Counted from the stretch's first letter, positions 1-7,503 are shown. The stretch: 15,775 bases of DNA from Acidimicrobiales bacterium (GCA_020439485.1 JAGQSP010000004.1:1-15775), one strand, 5' to 3'. Notes: generated from the sequence alone by a model not told the origin. Program-made: numbers and translations.

Positions 1-1227
1 GGAACGGTCGAGTTCATGGTGGCCGACGACGGCACCATCAACTTTCTCGAGGTCAACACCAGACTCCAGGTCGAGCACCCGGTCACCGAAGCCGTCACCG
101 GACTCGATCTCGTAGAGCTGCAGCTGATGGTCGCTTCGGGTCAGCCCTTACCGATGAGCCAGGACGACATCGGCTTCGAAGGTCACGCCATCGAGGTGCG
201 CGTCGTGGCCGAAGACCCAACACAGGGGTGGCTGCCCTCGACCGGTTTGATCAGCCATTTCGACATCGGTGATGGGGTCAGGGTCGACACCGGCGTGCGC
301 GCCGGGGCAGAGATCTCACCCGACTACGACTCGCTGATCGCCAAGGTCATCGCTCACGGTCCGACGCGCCGGGCAGCTGCCAGGCGGATGCAGCGGGCGC
401 TGCGGGCGTCCCTGGTGGCGGGTGTCTCCACCGACATCCAGGCGCTCGTCGCCATCATGGACGAACCCGACTATCTGGCCGCGGCGACACCCACCGCATA
501 CCTCGATGAGCACCCGGCGGTTGTCGCCGGCTCCGATGGCTCGCATCCCGACCAGGTGGCCCTGCTGGTGGCGGCGACACTGGCCGCCGATCGGGCCTCG
601 AGGGCTGCCGACAGGGCTACGCCGTTCGCTCCTTCGGGTTGGCGCAACCTGGCCGCCCACGGTCAGCGTGTGGTGTGGGATGTGGGGTCGGTCGCTCGGC
701 CCGTCGAATACAGGTTGTGCCCGGCCAATCCGGTGTCAGGCTCGCCCGAGTCGGCCGAGTTCGTTCTGGGCGCTTGGCCCGAGCCCGGCCCCGATGGCAC
801 CCTGCCCGAAGACACGCGACAGCGAATCAGCGTCAGGCGTCTGGCCTCGAACGAGGGTCGTGAGGTTGTCGAGGTCGAGGGCCGTCGCTGGGCTGTCGAT
901 GTGGAGGTATCGGGTCGGCGCGTCGTTGCACGGTCGCCGATGGCGGCCGCCGTGTTCGACCGAGCGCCACGCTTCGTCGACCACGACACCCAAGAGGGTG
1001 GCAGCGGCCCCATCTGCCCGCTGCCCGGAACCGTCATTGCGGTTCATGTCCAGGTGGGGGAACGGGTTCAAGACGGCCAACTGCTAATGGTTGTCGAGGC
1101 CATGAAGATGGAACACAAGATCACCGCGACCGGCTCGGCGCTGGTAACAGAGGTCCGGTTTGCCCAGGGCGACCGGGTAGATGCCGGCGACCTGCTGGTG
1201 GCCCTCGATCACGAAACCCCTACCTGA
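1..1227 (+). CDS. Acyl-CoA carboxylase alpha subunit: biotin carboxylase C-terminal part plus biotin carrier domain (5' partial)
   Basis: The reading frame is open from base 1, so the gene begins upstream and 408 residues are visible. They start inside the biotin carboxylase ATP-grasp domain, with the signature EVNTRLQVEHPVTE near residues 19-32. The biotin carboxylase C-terminal domain follows to about residue 160, then a weakly conserved linker/BT-like region (about 200-320). A biotinyl carrier domain closes the protein, with the attachment motif EAMKMEH and the biotin-accepting lysine at visible residue 369. This layout is that of the alpha subunits of acetyl-, propionyl- or methylcrotonyl-CoA carboxylases: biotin is carboxylated with ATP and bicarbonate, and a separate beta subunit passes CO2 to the acyl-CoA. 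No beta subunit is in the window, so the acyl substrate cannot be assigned. The acyl-CoA synthetase gene starts 10 bp downstream, suggesting one operon. Family is certain, substrate unknown. Confidence 0.95.
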   Translation, partial: GTVEFMVADDGTINFLEVNTRLQVEHPVTEAVTGLDLVELQLMVASGQPLPMSQDDIGFEGHAIEVRVVAEDPTQGWLPSTGLISHFDIGDGVRVDTGVRAGAEISPDYDSLIAKVIAHGPTRRAAARRMQRALRASLVAGVSTDIQALVAIMDEPDYLAAATPTAYLDEHPAVVAGSDGSHPDQVALLVAATLAADRASRAADRATPFAPSGWRNLAAHGQRVVWDVGSVARPVEYRLCPANPVSGSPESAEFVLGAWPEPGPDGTLPEDTRQRISVRRLASNEGREVVEVEGRRWAVDVEVSGRRVVARSPMAAAVFDRAPRFVDHDTQEGGSGPICPLPGTVIAVHVQVGERVQDGQLLMVVEAMKMEHKITATGSALVTEVRFAQGDRVDAGDLLVALDHETPT

Positions 1228-1237
1228 GGCCCAAGAC

Positions 1238-2716
1238 GTGCATCTCTCATCACTGGTCGAAATGATCGAGTCGGGTTTCGCCGACCGCGTTCTGCTGGGC
1301 GACGACCAGCGTCGCATCAGCGGAGCCGCATTCGCTTCGATGTCCAAGGCTGCCGGCACCACCCTGACCGGCAGGCCCTCGGTGGTCTACGTAGGCGAGA
1401 ACCATCCGCTGCTGCCCATAGCGCTGTTCGCCAGTGCTTGGGCCGGCGCACCGTTCGTGCCGGTCAACTATCGCCTCGAGGACGCCCACCTCAACCAGCT
1501 GGTCGATCGTCAACCCGGCGCCCTGGTGCTGGCTGACGCGGTGTCGGCCCCGCGCATCACAGGCGACCACGAGGTCGTGGTGCTCGACGACTGGTTGGCC
1601 GCAATCGACGAGACGGTCGAGGTTGCCGACGCGCCCTGGGACGACGACGAGGTGGCCGTGGTGTTGTTCACCAGCGGCACCACGTCTGAGCCCAAGTCGG
1701 CTCTGTTGCGTCACCGCCACCTCATGGCGTACCTGCTGGGTTCGGTCGAGTTCGGCTCGGCGGGCGAGGACGAGGCCGTGCTGGTTTCGGTGCCGCCGTA
1801 CCACGTCGCAGGCGTGGCCAACATGCTGTCGAACCTGTTCGCAGGACGCCGGTTGGTTTACCTCGACCACTTCACTCCGCAGCGCTGGCTCGAGCTGGTG
1901 CGCAGCGAACGTGTCACCAACGCCATGGTGGTTCCGACGATGCTGGCTCGTGTCGTCGCCGCGCTGGACGGTGCTCCGGCCGACGTTCCCACCCTTCGCA
2001 CCCTGTCTTACGGCGGTGCCAAGTTGTCCGAGCGGGTGTTGCGCGAGGCGCTCGACGTGTTCGCCGACACCGGCTTCGTCAACGCCTACGGGCTCACCGA
2101 GACAGCATCGACCATCGCCGTGCTGGGCCCAGACGATCACCGCGCCGCGGTGACCTCGGACGACCCCCAGGTACAGCGCCGCCTGGCATCGGCGGGCCAG
2201 GTGTTGCCCATGGTCGAAATCGAGATTCGCGACGACAACGACAACCCCGTGCCGCCGGGCCAAACCGGCACCATCTACCTGCGTGGCGAGCAGATATCGG
2301 GCGAGTACGCAACCGGCTCGCTGCTGGACGACCAGGGCTGGTTCTGCACCCGCGACCGCGGCTACGTCGATTCGGGCGGCTACCTGTTCATCGAGGGTCG
2401 TTCCGACGACACCATCATCCGCGGTGGCGAGAACATTGCCCCGGCCGAGATCGAAGAGGTCATCGCCGCGATTCCCTGGGTCGACGACGTGTGTGTCGTC
2501 GGGGTGACCGACGACGAGTGGGGCCAGGAGATCGCGGCCGCAGTGGTGGTCAAGCCCGGCGATCAGCACACCGCCGAGGAGATTCAGCAGGCGGTGCGCG
2601 ACAATCTCCGTGGGTCGAAGACACCGCGGCTGGTCGTATTCGCCGACGAGTTGCCACGCACCGACACTGGCAAGCTGTTGCGCCGCGTGGTCAAGACCGA
2701 CATTTTCCACGACTGA
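1238..2716 (+). CDS. AMP-forming acyl-CoA synthetase / acid-CoA ligase
   Basis: This 492-residue protein is a full-length member of the ANL adenylating superfamily, which activates a carboxylic acid as acyl-AMP and then makes the CoA thioester. Visible motifs are the P-loop FTSGTTSEPK (residues 144-153), the aromatic/acyl-pocket motif NAYGLTET (282-289), the hinge region YLFIEGRSDD (382-391) with RGGENIAP after it, and the catalytic C-terminal lysine in RTDTGK (K479). I chose GTG at 1238 because GAGG lies 8 nt upstream and it leaves a 10-bp gap after the carboxylase. An ATG at 1262 is a shorter alternative, and an in-frame ATG at 1181 would overlap the carboxylase by 47 bp. At about 490 residues it is nearer to short/medium-chain or aromatic acid ligases than to long FadD enzymes, but the substrate is not readable from sequence. 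It is probably co-transcribed with its neighbours. Confidence 0.93.
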   Translation: MHLSSLVEMIESGFADRVLLGDDQRRISGAAFASMSKAAGTTLTGRPSVVYVGENHPLLPIALFASAWAGAPFVPVNYRLEDAHLNQLVDRQPGALVLADAVSAPRITGDHEVVVLDDWLAAIDETVEVADAPWDDDEVAVVLFTSGTTSEPKSALLRHRHLMAYLLGSVEFGSAGEDEAVLVSVPPYHVAGVANMLSNLFAGRRLVYLDHFTPQRWLELVRSERVTNAMVVPTMLARVVAALDGAPADVPTLRTLSYGGAKLSERVLREALDVFADTGFVNAYGLTETASTIAVLGPDDHRAAVTSDDPQVQRRLASAGQVLPMVEIEIRDDNDNPVPPGQTGTIYLRGEQISGEYATGSLLDDQGWFCTRDRGYVDSGGYLFIEGRSDDTIIRGGENIAPAEIEEVIAAIPWVDDVCVVGVTDDEWGQEIAAAVVVKPGDQHTAEEIQQAVRDNLRGSKTPRLVVFADELPRTDTGKLLRRVVKTDIFHD

Positions 2717-2731
2717 AGGGTCGACCAACAC

Positions 2732-3040
2732 ATGGAACTCAAGCCGGGTAGCCGGCTATTCAGTGCTGTCTGCACGACCGAGATGATCGTGGTGAAAGCG
2801 CCGGGCGGCGATGTCGACATCACCATCGGCGGGGCCGCACCCGTGGCTTCTGCCGCCGAGCGCGACGGCTCTGGTGCTGTTGCCGACGGCCACGGTGGCG
2901 GAACTGCGATGGGCAAGCGCTATGTCAACGCCGACGACTCGATCGAGATCTTGTGCACCAAAGCCGGCGACGGTGTCGCCGCGATCGCGGGCGAACCGAT
3001 GGAACTCAAGGAGGCCAAGGCGCTTCCTTCGTCGGACTGA
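2732..3040 (+). CDS. Small conserved-looking protein of unknown function (102 aa)
   Basis: I do not recognise a named family. The protein has 102 residues, no signal peptide, no membrane segment and two cysteines, C14 (in AVCTTEM) and C75 (in EILCTKAGDG). Two ordered-looking ends flank a low-complexity Gly/Ala-rich stretch at about residues 39-58. The first end is residues 1-38 with an alternating beta-like pattern (TTEMIVVKAP, DVDITIGG). The second is residues 60-102, with GKRYV, the C75 block and a lysine-rich tail. An AAGGG ribosome-binding site at 2716-2720 precedes the ATG by 11 nt. It sits 15 bp after the acyl-CoA synthetase and 18 bp before the radical SAM gene, in the same reading frame as the latter. 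It has no CxPxR sulfatase-type maturation motif. It could be a partner or substrate of either neighbour; that is inference. That it is a real gene is supported by spacing, RBS and the lack of a competing frame. Confidence 0.75.
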   Translation: MELKPGSRLFSAVCTTEMIVVKAPGGDVDITIGGAAPVASAAERDGSGAVADGHGGGTAMGKRYVNADDSIEILCTKAGDGVAAIAGEPMELKEAKALPSSD

Positions 3041-3058
3041 CCTCGGCCCGCTTCCCCA

Positions 3059-4372
3059 GTGTCGTTCCACGTCTTGGCCAAACCGTCGGGTGCAATCTGC
3101 AACCTCGACTGCACCTACTGCTTCTACCTGTCCAAGGAGTTGCTGTATCCGGGCGACCGGTTCCGGATGGCCGACGAGACACTGCAGGCCTACATCTCCC
3201 AGCTCATCGACGCCGCCAGCGACAGCCCTCACGTGACCATCGCGTGGCAGGGCGGCGAGCCGACCCTGCTGGGCTTGGCGTTCTTCCAGCGCTCGGTCGA
3301 GATCACCAGGCAGCTGCTGCCGGCGGGCAAGTCGGTCGAGTTCACGATGCAGACCAACGGCACGTTGCTGGACGATGACTGGTGCCGCTTCCTGGCCGAC
3401 AACAGCTTCCTGGTCGGCTTGTCGATAGATGGCCCCCCAGACGTGCACGACGCCTACAGGGTCGACAAACACGGGCGGCCCACGTCTCACAGGGTGCTCG
3501 AAGCGCTCGAGATGCTGCAGCGCCACGGCGTGGAGGTGAACGTCTTGTGCACTGTTCACGCCGCCAACCAGGATCGCCCCCTCGATGTCTATCGCTACTT
3601 CCGCGACGACCTGGGCATCGGGTTCATGCAGTTCATCCCCATCGTCGAGCGGGCCACAGAGGTGACCCTCGAGGTCGCCAACATGGGCTGGAGCTCCAGC
3701 CGCAAGGGCCGACCGCTGTATGTGAACGAGGGCTCGCTGGTCACCGAGCGCACCGTCGATTCGACCAAATGGGGTTTGTTCCTTGCGGCCATCTTCGACG
3801 AGTGGGTGCGCAACGACGTGGGCGACGTGTTCATCCAGTACTTCGACGCGGCCCTGGCCGCGTCGCTGGGCATGGGGTCGCCGATGTGCATCTTCGCCGA
3901 AACGTGCGGCGCGGTGCCCGTGGTCGAACACAACGGCGACCTCTACTCGTGCGATCACTTCGTCGAACCCAAGCACCTGCTGGGAAACATCAACCAGACC
4001 CACATGGTCGAGCTGATGGCCAAGCCCCAGCAGCGAAAGTTCGGCGACGACAAACGCGACACGCTTCCGCAGTACTGCCTCGATTGTGAGGTGCGTTTTG
4101 CCTGCAACGGCGAGTGTCCGGCGCACCGGTTCATCTCCACCCCAGACGGCGAGCCCGGCCTCAACTATCTGTGCGCCGGCTACAAGCACTTCTTCAACCA
4201 CATAGACGAACCGATGCGCATCATGGCCGACCTGTTGCGACAGGGTCGCATGGCCCCCGAGATCATGGACATCCTGGCCGAACGAGACCGGGCTCGCTTC
4301 GCCGGGGTGGGACGCAACGATCTGTGCCCGTGCGGCAGCGGGGATAAGTTCAAGAGATGTCACGGCCGCTGA
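3059..4372 (+). CDS. Radical SAM/SPASM protein, anaerobic sulfatase maturase (anSME)-like, with C-terminal SEC-C motif
   Basis: This 437-residue protein is a radical SAM enzyme. The CxxxCxxC cluster motif is C14, C18 and C21 (in ICNLDCTYCFY), and the SAM-binding GGE motif is in QGGEPT (64-69). A C-terminal SPASM region carries eight cysteines (C277, C283, C298, C340, C343, C349, C353, C372), enough for two auxiliary 4Fe-4S clusters. Their spacing and the Asp right after C298 match the anaerobic sulfatase-maturing enzymes, which oxidise a Cys or Ser of a target protein to formylglycine. The last 17 residues form a SEC-C zinc motif (C423, C425, C434, H435) as found on SecA. GTG 3059 is the only start consistent with the family's short lead before the cluster; an in-frame stop lies just upstream and the RBS is weak. 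The 3' end overlaps the next gene by 16 bp. No sulfatase is in the window, so the target is unknown. Confidence 0.92.
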   Translation: MSFHVLAKPSGAICNLDCTYCFYLSKELLYPGDRFRMADETLQAYISQLIDAASDSPHVTIAWQGGEPTLLGLAFFQRSVEITRQLLPAGKSVEFTMQTNGTLLDDDWCRFLADNSFLVGLSIDGPPDVHDAYRVDKHGRPTSHRVLEALEMLQRHGVEVNVLCTVHAANQDRPLDVYRYFRDDLGIGFMQFIPIVERATEVTLEVANMGWSSSRKGRPLYVNEGSLVTERTVDSTKWGLFLAAIFDEWVRNDVGDVFIQYFDAALAASLGMGSPMCIFAETCGAVPVVEHNGDLYSCDHFVEPKHLLGNINQTHMVELMAKPQQRKFGDDKRDTLPQYCLDCEVRFACNGECPAHRFISTPDGEPGLNYLCAGYKHFFNHIDEPMRIMADLLRQGRMAPEIMDILAERDRARFAGVGRNDLCPCGSGDKFKRCHGR

Positions 4373-5226
4373 AAACCCTCCCTGCGGACAGCTCCTCTGA
4401 CGAGATCGTCCAAGTCGTGCAGGCCGACGGAGCCTGCATCGTCGACCGGGCCCTCGACGTCGGCCGGCTCGACGCCATCAACGCCGAGCTCGAGCCGTGG
4501 ATGGCCCGCACCCTTCACGGCAACGACGAGTTCGTCGGCCACCGAACCAGGCGCACCGGGGCCCTGGTGGCACGTTCGCCCCTGTGCCGCGAACTGGTCA
4601 TGGATCCAACCGTGGTGGCGGCCGCCAACGGGTACCTCCAGCCGTTCTGCAATCGCATCCAAGTGCACCTCACCCAGACCATCGCCATCGATCCGGGCGA
4701 GACGGCCCAGCTGCTGCACCGAGATCGTCTGGCGTGGGGCGGCTACATTCCCCGCTCGATCGAGCCCCAGCTCAACACCATCTGGGCGCTCACCGATTTC
4801 ACCACCGAGAACGGCGCGACCAACGTCATTCCCGGCAGCCACCTGTGGGACGACGAACGCAAGCCCGATCGCAGCGAGTGTGTGCAGGCCGAGATGTCGG
4901 CGGGATCGGTGCTGGTTTACTCGGGCTCGGTCGTGCACTCGGGCGGGGCCAACCTGTCGGACGCAACCCGGGTGGGTTTGAACATCACCTACTGCCTCAG
5001 CTGGCTGCGCCAGGAGGAGAACCAGTTCCTGTCGTGCCCGCCAGAAGTGGCTCGCGACCTCGACCCGGCGCTGACCGACCTGTTGGGCTACACCATGGCC
5101 AACTATGCGCTGGGCTACTACTCCGACCCGGTGGGGATACAGGGCCGCGGCGACATCCTGGGCCCCGAGACTGCGTTGGGTCGCTCGGCCACCGCGCCAG
5201 ACGACAGTCTGGGCATCCTTCCCTGA
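4357..5226 (+). CDS. Phytanoyl-CoA dioxygenase (PhyH) family Fe(II)/2-oxoglutarate oxygenase
   Basis: This 289-residue protein has the metal-binding HxD of the double-stranded beta-helix fold at H121 and D123 (LLHRDRLAW) and the distal histidine H194 (VVHSGGAN). R205 (TRVGLN) is placed to bind the 2-oxoglutarate carboxylate, and the loop ENGATNVIPGSH (151-162) is typical of the family. Such enzymes hydroxylate or otherwise oxidise acyl-CoAs, small metabolites or amino acids, using Fe(II), O2 and 2-oxoglutarate. The length is normal. The ATG at 4357 lies inside the end of the radical SAM gene, giving a 16-bp overlap in a different frame, so translation is probably coupled. The conserved residues suggest it is active. 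The substrate cannot be inferred; the upstream acyl-CoA synthetase makes an acyl-CoA one possibility. Confidence 0.9.
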   Translation: MSRPLKTLPADSSSDEIVQVVQADGACIVDRALDVGRLDAINAELEPWMARTLHGNDEFVGHRTRRTGALVARSPLCRELVMDPTVVAAANGYLQPFCNRIQVHLTQTIAIDPGETAQLLHRDRLAWGGYIPRSIEPQLNTIWALTDFTTENGATNVIPGSHLWDDERKPDRSECVQAEMSAGSVLVYSGSVVHSGGANLSDATRVGLNITYCLSWLRQEENQFLSCPPEVARDLDPALTDLLGYTMANYALGYYSDPVGIQGRGDILGPETALGRSATAPDDSLGILP

Positions 5227-5288
5227 TCGGGTACCCAATCATCCCTGCGAAGGACGACGGGCAATCGGCCGTCTCGTAGATTCAACCC
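5227..5288 (+). promoter_or_regulatory. Intergenic spacer with possible leaderless promoter (TAGATT)
   Basis: The 62-bp gap contains TAGATT at 5277-5282, matching the actinobacterial -10 pattern TANNNT. It ends 6 nt before the ATG at 5289, the distance expected for a leaderless transcript starting at or next to the start codon. No Shine-Dalgarno sequence is visible in that interval, which agrees. No good -35 element is seen. A 5-bp hairpin (GACGG 5256-5260 with CCGTC 5269-5273) lies upstream and could weakly separate the two transcription units. All of this is inferred from short motifs. Confidence 0.4.
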
Positions 5289-5783
5289 ATGGCTGAGGTG
5301 TTCGAAGGTCGCTGGTCGGGGGTTGTCGAGGACGATTTTGTCGTGTTCCTGATCGGGATGCGGGTCAACAAACCCTGGAAGATCAACAAGTGGCTGCCCG
5401 TGGCCCGCTCGATGGGGCCCATGCAGCGAGAGCTCATGCAGAACCCCCAGCTGGGTTGTATGCACATCGAGAACTGGTTCGGGCGCACGACGATGTCGGT
5501 GCAGTATTGGACAGACACCGAGAGCCTCAACCGGTACGCGACCGGCGAGATCCACCTTCCGGCATGGAGGGCCTTCAACAAGGCGATCCGCAACTCGGGC
5601 GACGTGGGTATCTGGCACGAGACCTTCAAGGTGCACGCCGGCGAGTACGAAACCATCTACGGCAACATGCCCCGGTTCGGTTTGGCCGGGGCCGGCAAGC
5701 ACATGCCCACCAGCGAGGTCGGGCAAAGCGCCAGGCGCCGTCTGGGCGACGACCAGGCCGAGCCTGCGGTCAATCCGTACTGA
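5289..5783 (+). CDS. DUF4188 / af470-like monooxygenase family protein
   Basis: This 164-residue cytoplasmic protein begins with a strand-rich block (residues 5-27, including DDFVVFLIGMRVNKPWK). It continues with WLPVARSMGPMQREL, NWFGRTTMSVQYWTD and a YATGEIHLPAWRAFNKAIR segment. These are features of the DUF4188 family, which Pfam relates to the fungal monooxygenase af470 and to ferredoxin-like ABM-type folds. The late WHETFKVHAGEYETIYGNMPRFGLAGA is also typical. Catalytic residues for this family are not established and I cannot assign a substrate. The C-terminal 20 or so residues look disordered. It is the first gene after a 62-bp gap and is followed 40 bp later by a VOC protein, so both may serve one oxidation pathway. 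Confidence 0.75.
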   Translation: MAEVFEGRWSGVVEDDFVVFLIGMRVNKPWKINKWLPVARSMGPMQRELMQNPQLGCMHIENWFGRTTMSVQYWTDTESLNRYATGEIHLPAWRAFNKAIRNSGDVGIWHETFKVHAGEYETIYGNMPRFGLAGAGKHMPTSEVGQSARRRLGDDQAEPAVNPY

Positions 5784-5808
5784 GTCACCTATCCTCCGGT
5801 CTAACGAC

Positions 5809-5817
5809 AGGGGGAGG
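5809..5817 (+). promoter_or_regulatory. Strong ribosome-binding site AGGGGGAGG for the VOC gene
   Basis: AGGGGGAGG lies 6 nt before the ATG at 5824 and fixes that start. A TATCCT that could act as a -10 element is at 5790-5795, so the VOC gene may also have its own promoter in the 40-bp gap. Confidence 0.6.
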
Positions 5818-5823
5818 CTCTTC

Positions 5824-6360
5824 ATGAAGGTCAGTTGGTCTCACACGGTCTTGAGGGTGCGCGACCTCGAGCCGATGATCGAGTTCTACCGGGACATGCT
5901 CGGGTTCCAGGTGTCCGATCGCGGTCCTCTGGGCCCCGATGGTCCCGAGATCGTCTTCATGTCGGGCGATCCCAGCGACCATCACCAGTTCGCTCTGCTT
6001 CCCGTGCGAACCGACAGCCCCGAAAGCAGCCTCGAGCACAACGCATTTCGGGTCGACACGGTCGCCGACGTCAAGACGATGTTCGACACGGTTTCGAACG
6101 ATCCTCGGTGCAGCCGCATCATGCCGCTGACCCACGGCAACGCGGTGTCGGTCTACTTCAACGACCCCGAGGGCAACACCATCGAGGTGTTCGCCGACAC
6201 CCCGTGGCACGTTCGCCAGCCTCAGGCGCGGGTATGGGACCCGTCGCTCGGCGCCGACGAGCTGTTGGCTTGGGTCGAGAGCGAGTTCCGCAACGAACCC
6301 GAGTTCGGTCCCATGGACGAATACCGGGCCCGCATGGCCCAGCGCCTCGAGGAGGTCTGA
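5824..6360 (+). CDS. VOC superfamily protein (glyoxalase / extradiol-dioxygenase-like)
   Basis: This 178-residue protein has the two-module vicinal-oxygen-chelate pattern. The first strand carries H7 (SHTVLRVRDLE) and the typical FYRDMLGFQV segment. H53/H54 follow in SDHHQFAL, and the second module begins with H72 in EHNAFRVD and ends at E121 in DPEGNTIEVF. H7, H72 and E121 occupy the positions of a two-histidine-one-carboxylate metal site as in type I extradiol dioxygenases. The protein has only one domain, so glyoxalase, isomerase or dioxygenase chemistry are all possible. The C-terminal tail (about 130-178) contains PWHVRQP and an acidic helix, seen in catechol-2,3-dioxygenase-like single-domain homologues. 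The next gene starts 2 bp after its stop, so the two are surely co-transcribed. Confidence 0.88.
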   Translation: MKVSWSHTVLRVRDLEPMIEFYRDMLGFQVSDRGPLGPDGPEIVFMSGDPSDHHQFALLPVRTDSPESSLEHNAFRVDTVADVKTMFDTVSNDPRCSRIMPLTHGNAVSVYFNDPEGNTIEVFADTPWHVRQPQARVWDPSLGADELLAWVESEFRNEPEFGPMDEYRARMAQRLEEV

Positions 6361-6362
6361 AA

Positions 6363-7493
6363 GTGAACCATCCCAACGAAACTCTCGAGCTGGTGTCGAC
6401 CCTGACGGACGACGGAGCCGTCACCATCGCAATGCGCAAGGGTCAGGTTCCCGAGCCAGGCCCCACCCAGGTGGTGGTTCGCGTGGAGGCCGCGCCGATC
6501 AACCCGTCAGACATGGGCGCACTGTTTGCTCGCGGCGACGTCACCCAGGCCCAGGCCGTCGACGCCGACGGCATGCCTGGCGTGCGCATCCCGGTGCCGC
6601 AGGCCGCTTTGGCCGGTCAGAGGTCGCGCATCGGAATCGACGTGCCCGTCGGCAACGAGGGCGGGGGCACCGTGGTGGCGGCCGGATCGTCGCCCGAGGC
6701 TCAGGCGCTGGTGGGCCGTGTGGTCGGCTTCTTGTCGCGCACCGCTTACGCCCAGTATCGCACCCTCGACATCTCGCAGTGTGTGGTGATGGGCGAGGGA
6801 ACCACCGCAGAGCAGGCCGCGGCTGCCTTCGTGAACCCCCTGACGGCGCTGGGCATGGTCGAGACCATGCGAGCCGAGGGCCACAAAGCCCTCATCCACA
6901 CCGTCGGTGCGTCGAACCTGGGCCTCATGCTCAACCGCATCTGCCTGGCCGACGGTGTCGACCTGATCAACATCGTCAGGTCGACAGAGAACGTCGAGAT
7001 GTTGCGCGCCCAGGGCGCTCGATGGGTGTGCAACTCCAGCTCCGACACCTTCCGCGACGACTTGGTAGAGGCAATCACCGCAACCGGCGCGACCATCGCC
7101 TTCGACGCCATCGGCGGAGGCGAACTGGCCGACACATTGCTGGCAGCCATGGAACGGTCGCTGTCGGCGGGTGCCACGGGCTACAACCCCTACGGCTCGG
7201 ATGCGCTCAAGCAGGTCTACATCTATGGCGGTCTCGATCGCACAGCCACCACGCTCACCCGCGGCTATGGCATGCAGTGGTCGGTGGGCGGCTGGTTGCT
7301 GACCCCGTTCCTGGTCAAGATCGGCGCCGAAGCCGCCGCCCGGCTGCGCCAGCGCGTCGCCGACGAGATCACCACCACCTTCGCCAGCACCTACGGCATG
7401 AGGCTGTCGCTGACCGACGTCGTCGACCCCGACTACGTCAAGCGCTACGCCCGCACCGCCACCGGCGACAAGGCCCTGGTAGTGCCCAACTAG
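6363..7493 (+). CDS. Zinc-independent medium-chain dehydrogenase/reductase (quinone oxidoreductase-like)
   Basis: This 376-residue protein has the MDR layout. A GroES-like N-terminal domain contains PGPTQVVVRVEAAPINPSDMG (residues 32-52). A Rossmann domain contains HTVGASNLGLM (179-189) for NAD(P)H binding, and FDAIGGGELADTLL lies near 248-260. Where zinc alcohol dehydrogenases have GHE, this protein has GNEGGG (97-102). No structural-zinc cysteine cluster is visible, so it most likely belongs with the zinc-free quinone/enoyl reductases. The GTG start at 6363 is fixed by GAGGAGG at 6349-6355, 7 nt upstream, inside the end of the VOC gene. It probably reduces a carbonyl, enone or enoyl intermediate of the same pathway; the substrate is unknown. 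Its 3' end converges on the minus-strand gene with a 10-bp gap. Confidence 0.88.
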   Translation: MNHPNETLELVSTLTDDGAVTIAMRKGQVPEPGPTQVVVRVEAAPINPSDMGALFARGDVTQAQAVDADGMPGVRIPVPQAALAGQRSRIGIDVPVGNEGGGTVVAAGSSPEAQALVGRVVGFLSRTAYAQYRTLDISQCVVMGEGTTAEQAAAAFVNPLTALGMVETMRAEGHKALIHTVGASNLGLMLNRICLADGVDLINIVRSTENVEMLRAQGARWVCNSSSDTFRDDLVEAITATGATIAFDAIGGGELADTLLAAMERSLSAGATGYNPYGSDALKQVYIYGGLDRTATTLTRGYGMQWSVGGWLLTPFLVKIGAEAAARLRQRVADEITTTFASTYGMRLSLTDVVDPDYVKRYARTATGDKALVVPN

Positions 7494-7503
7494 TCGGCTG
7501 TGC

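Noticed and set aside
1181..1237. ATG at 1181 as the acyl-CoA synthetase start
   Set aside because: It would overlap the carboxylase biotin domain by 47 bp in another frame; GTG 1238 has GAGG at a good distance.
1250..2731. 493-residue open frame on the minus strand
   Set aside because: It mirrors the acyl-CoA synthetase gene, which has all family motifs. The antisense product is composition-driven (rich in H, V, G, R) with no recognisable domain.
2732..3040. Small protein as a classical formylglycine-generating substrate
   Set aside because: Neither cysteine is followed by the x-P-x-R pattern of sulfatases (C14 is followed by TTEM, C75 by TKAG), so a standard sulfatase-type maturation is not supported.
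2756..4363. 535-residue open frame on the minus strand
   Set aside because: It is antisense to the small gene and the radical SAM gene; the plus-strand frame carries all cluster cysteines, so this is a high-GC shadow.
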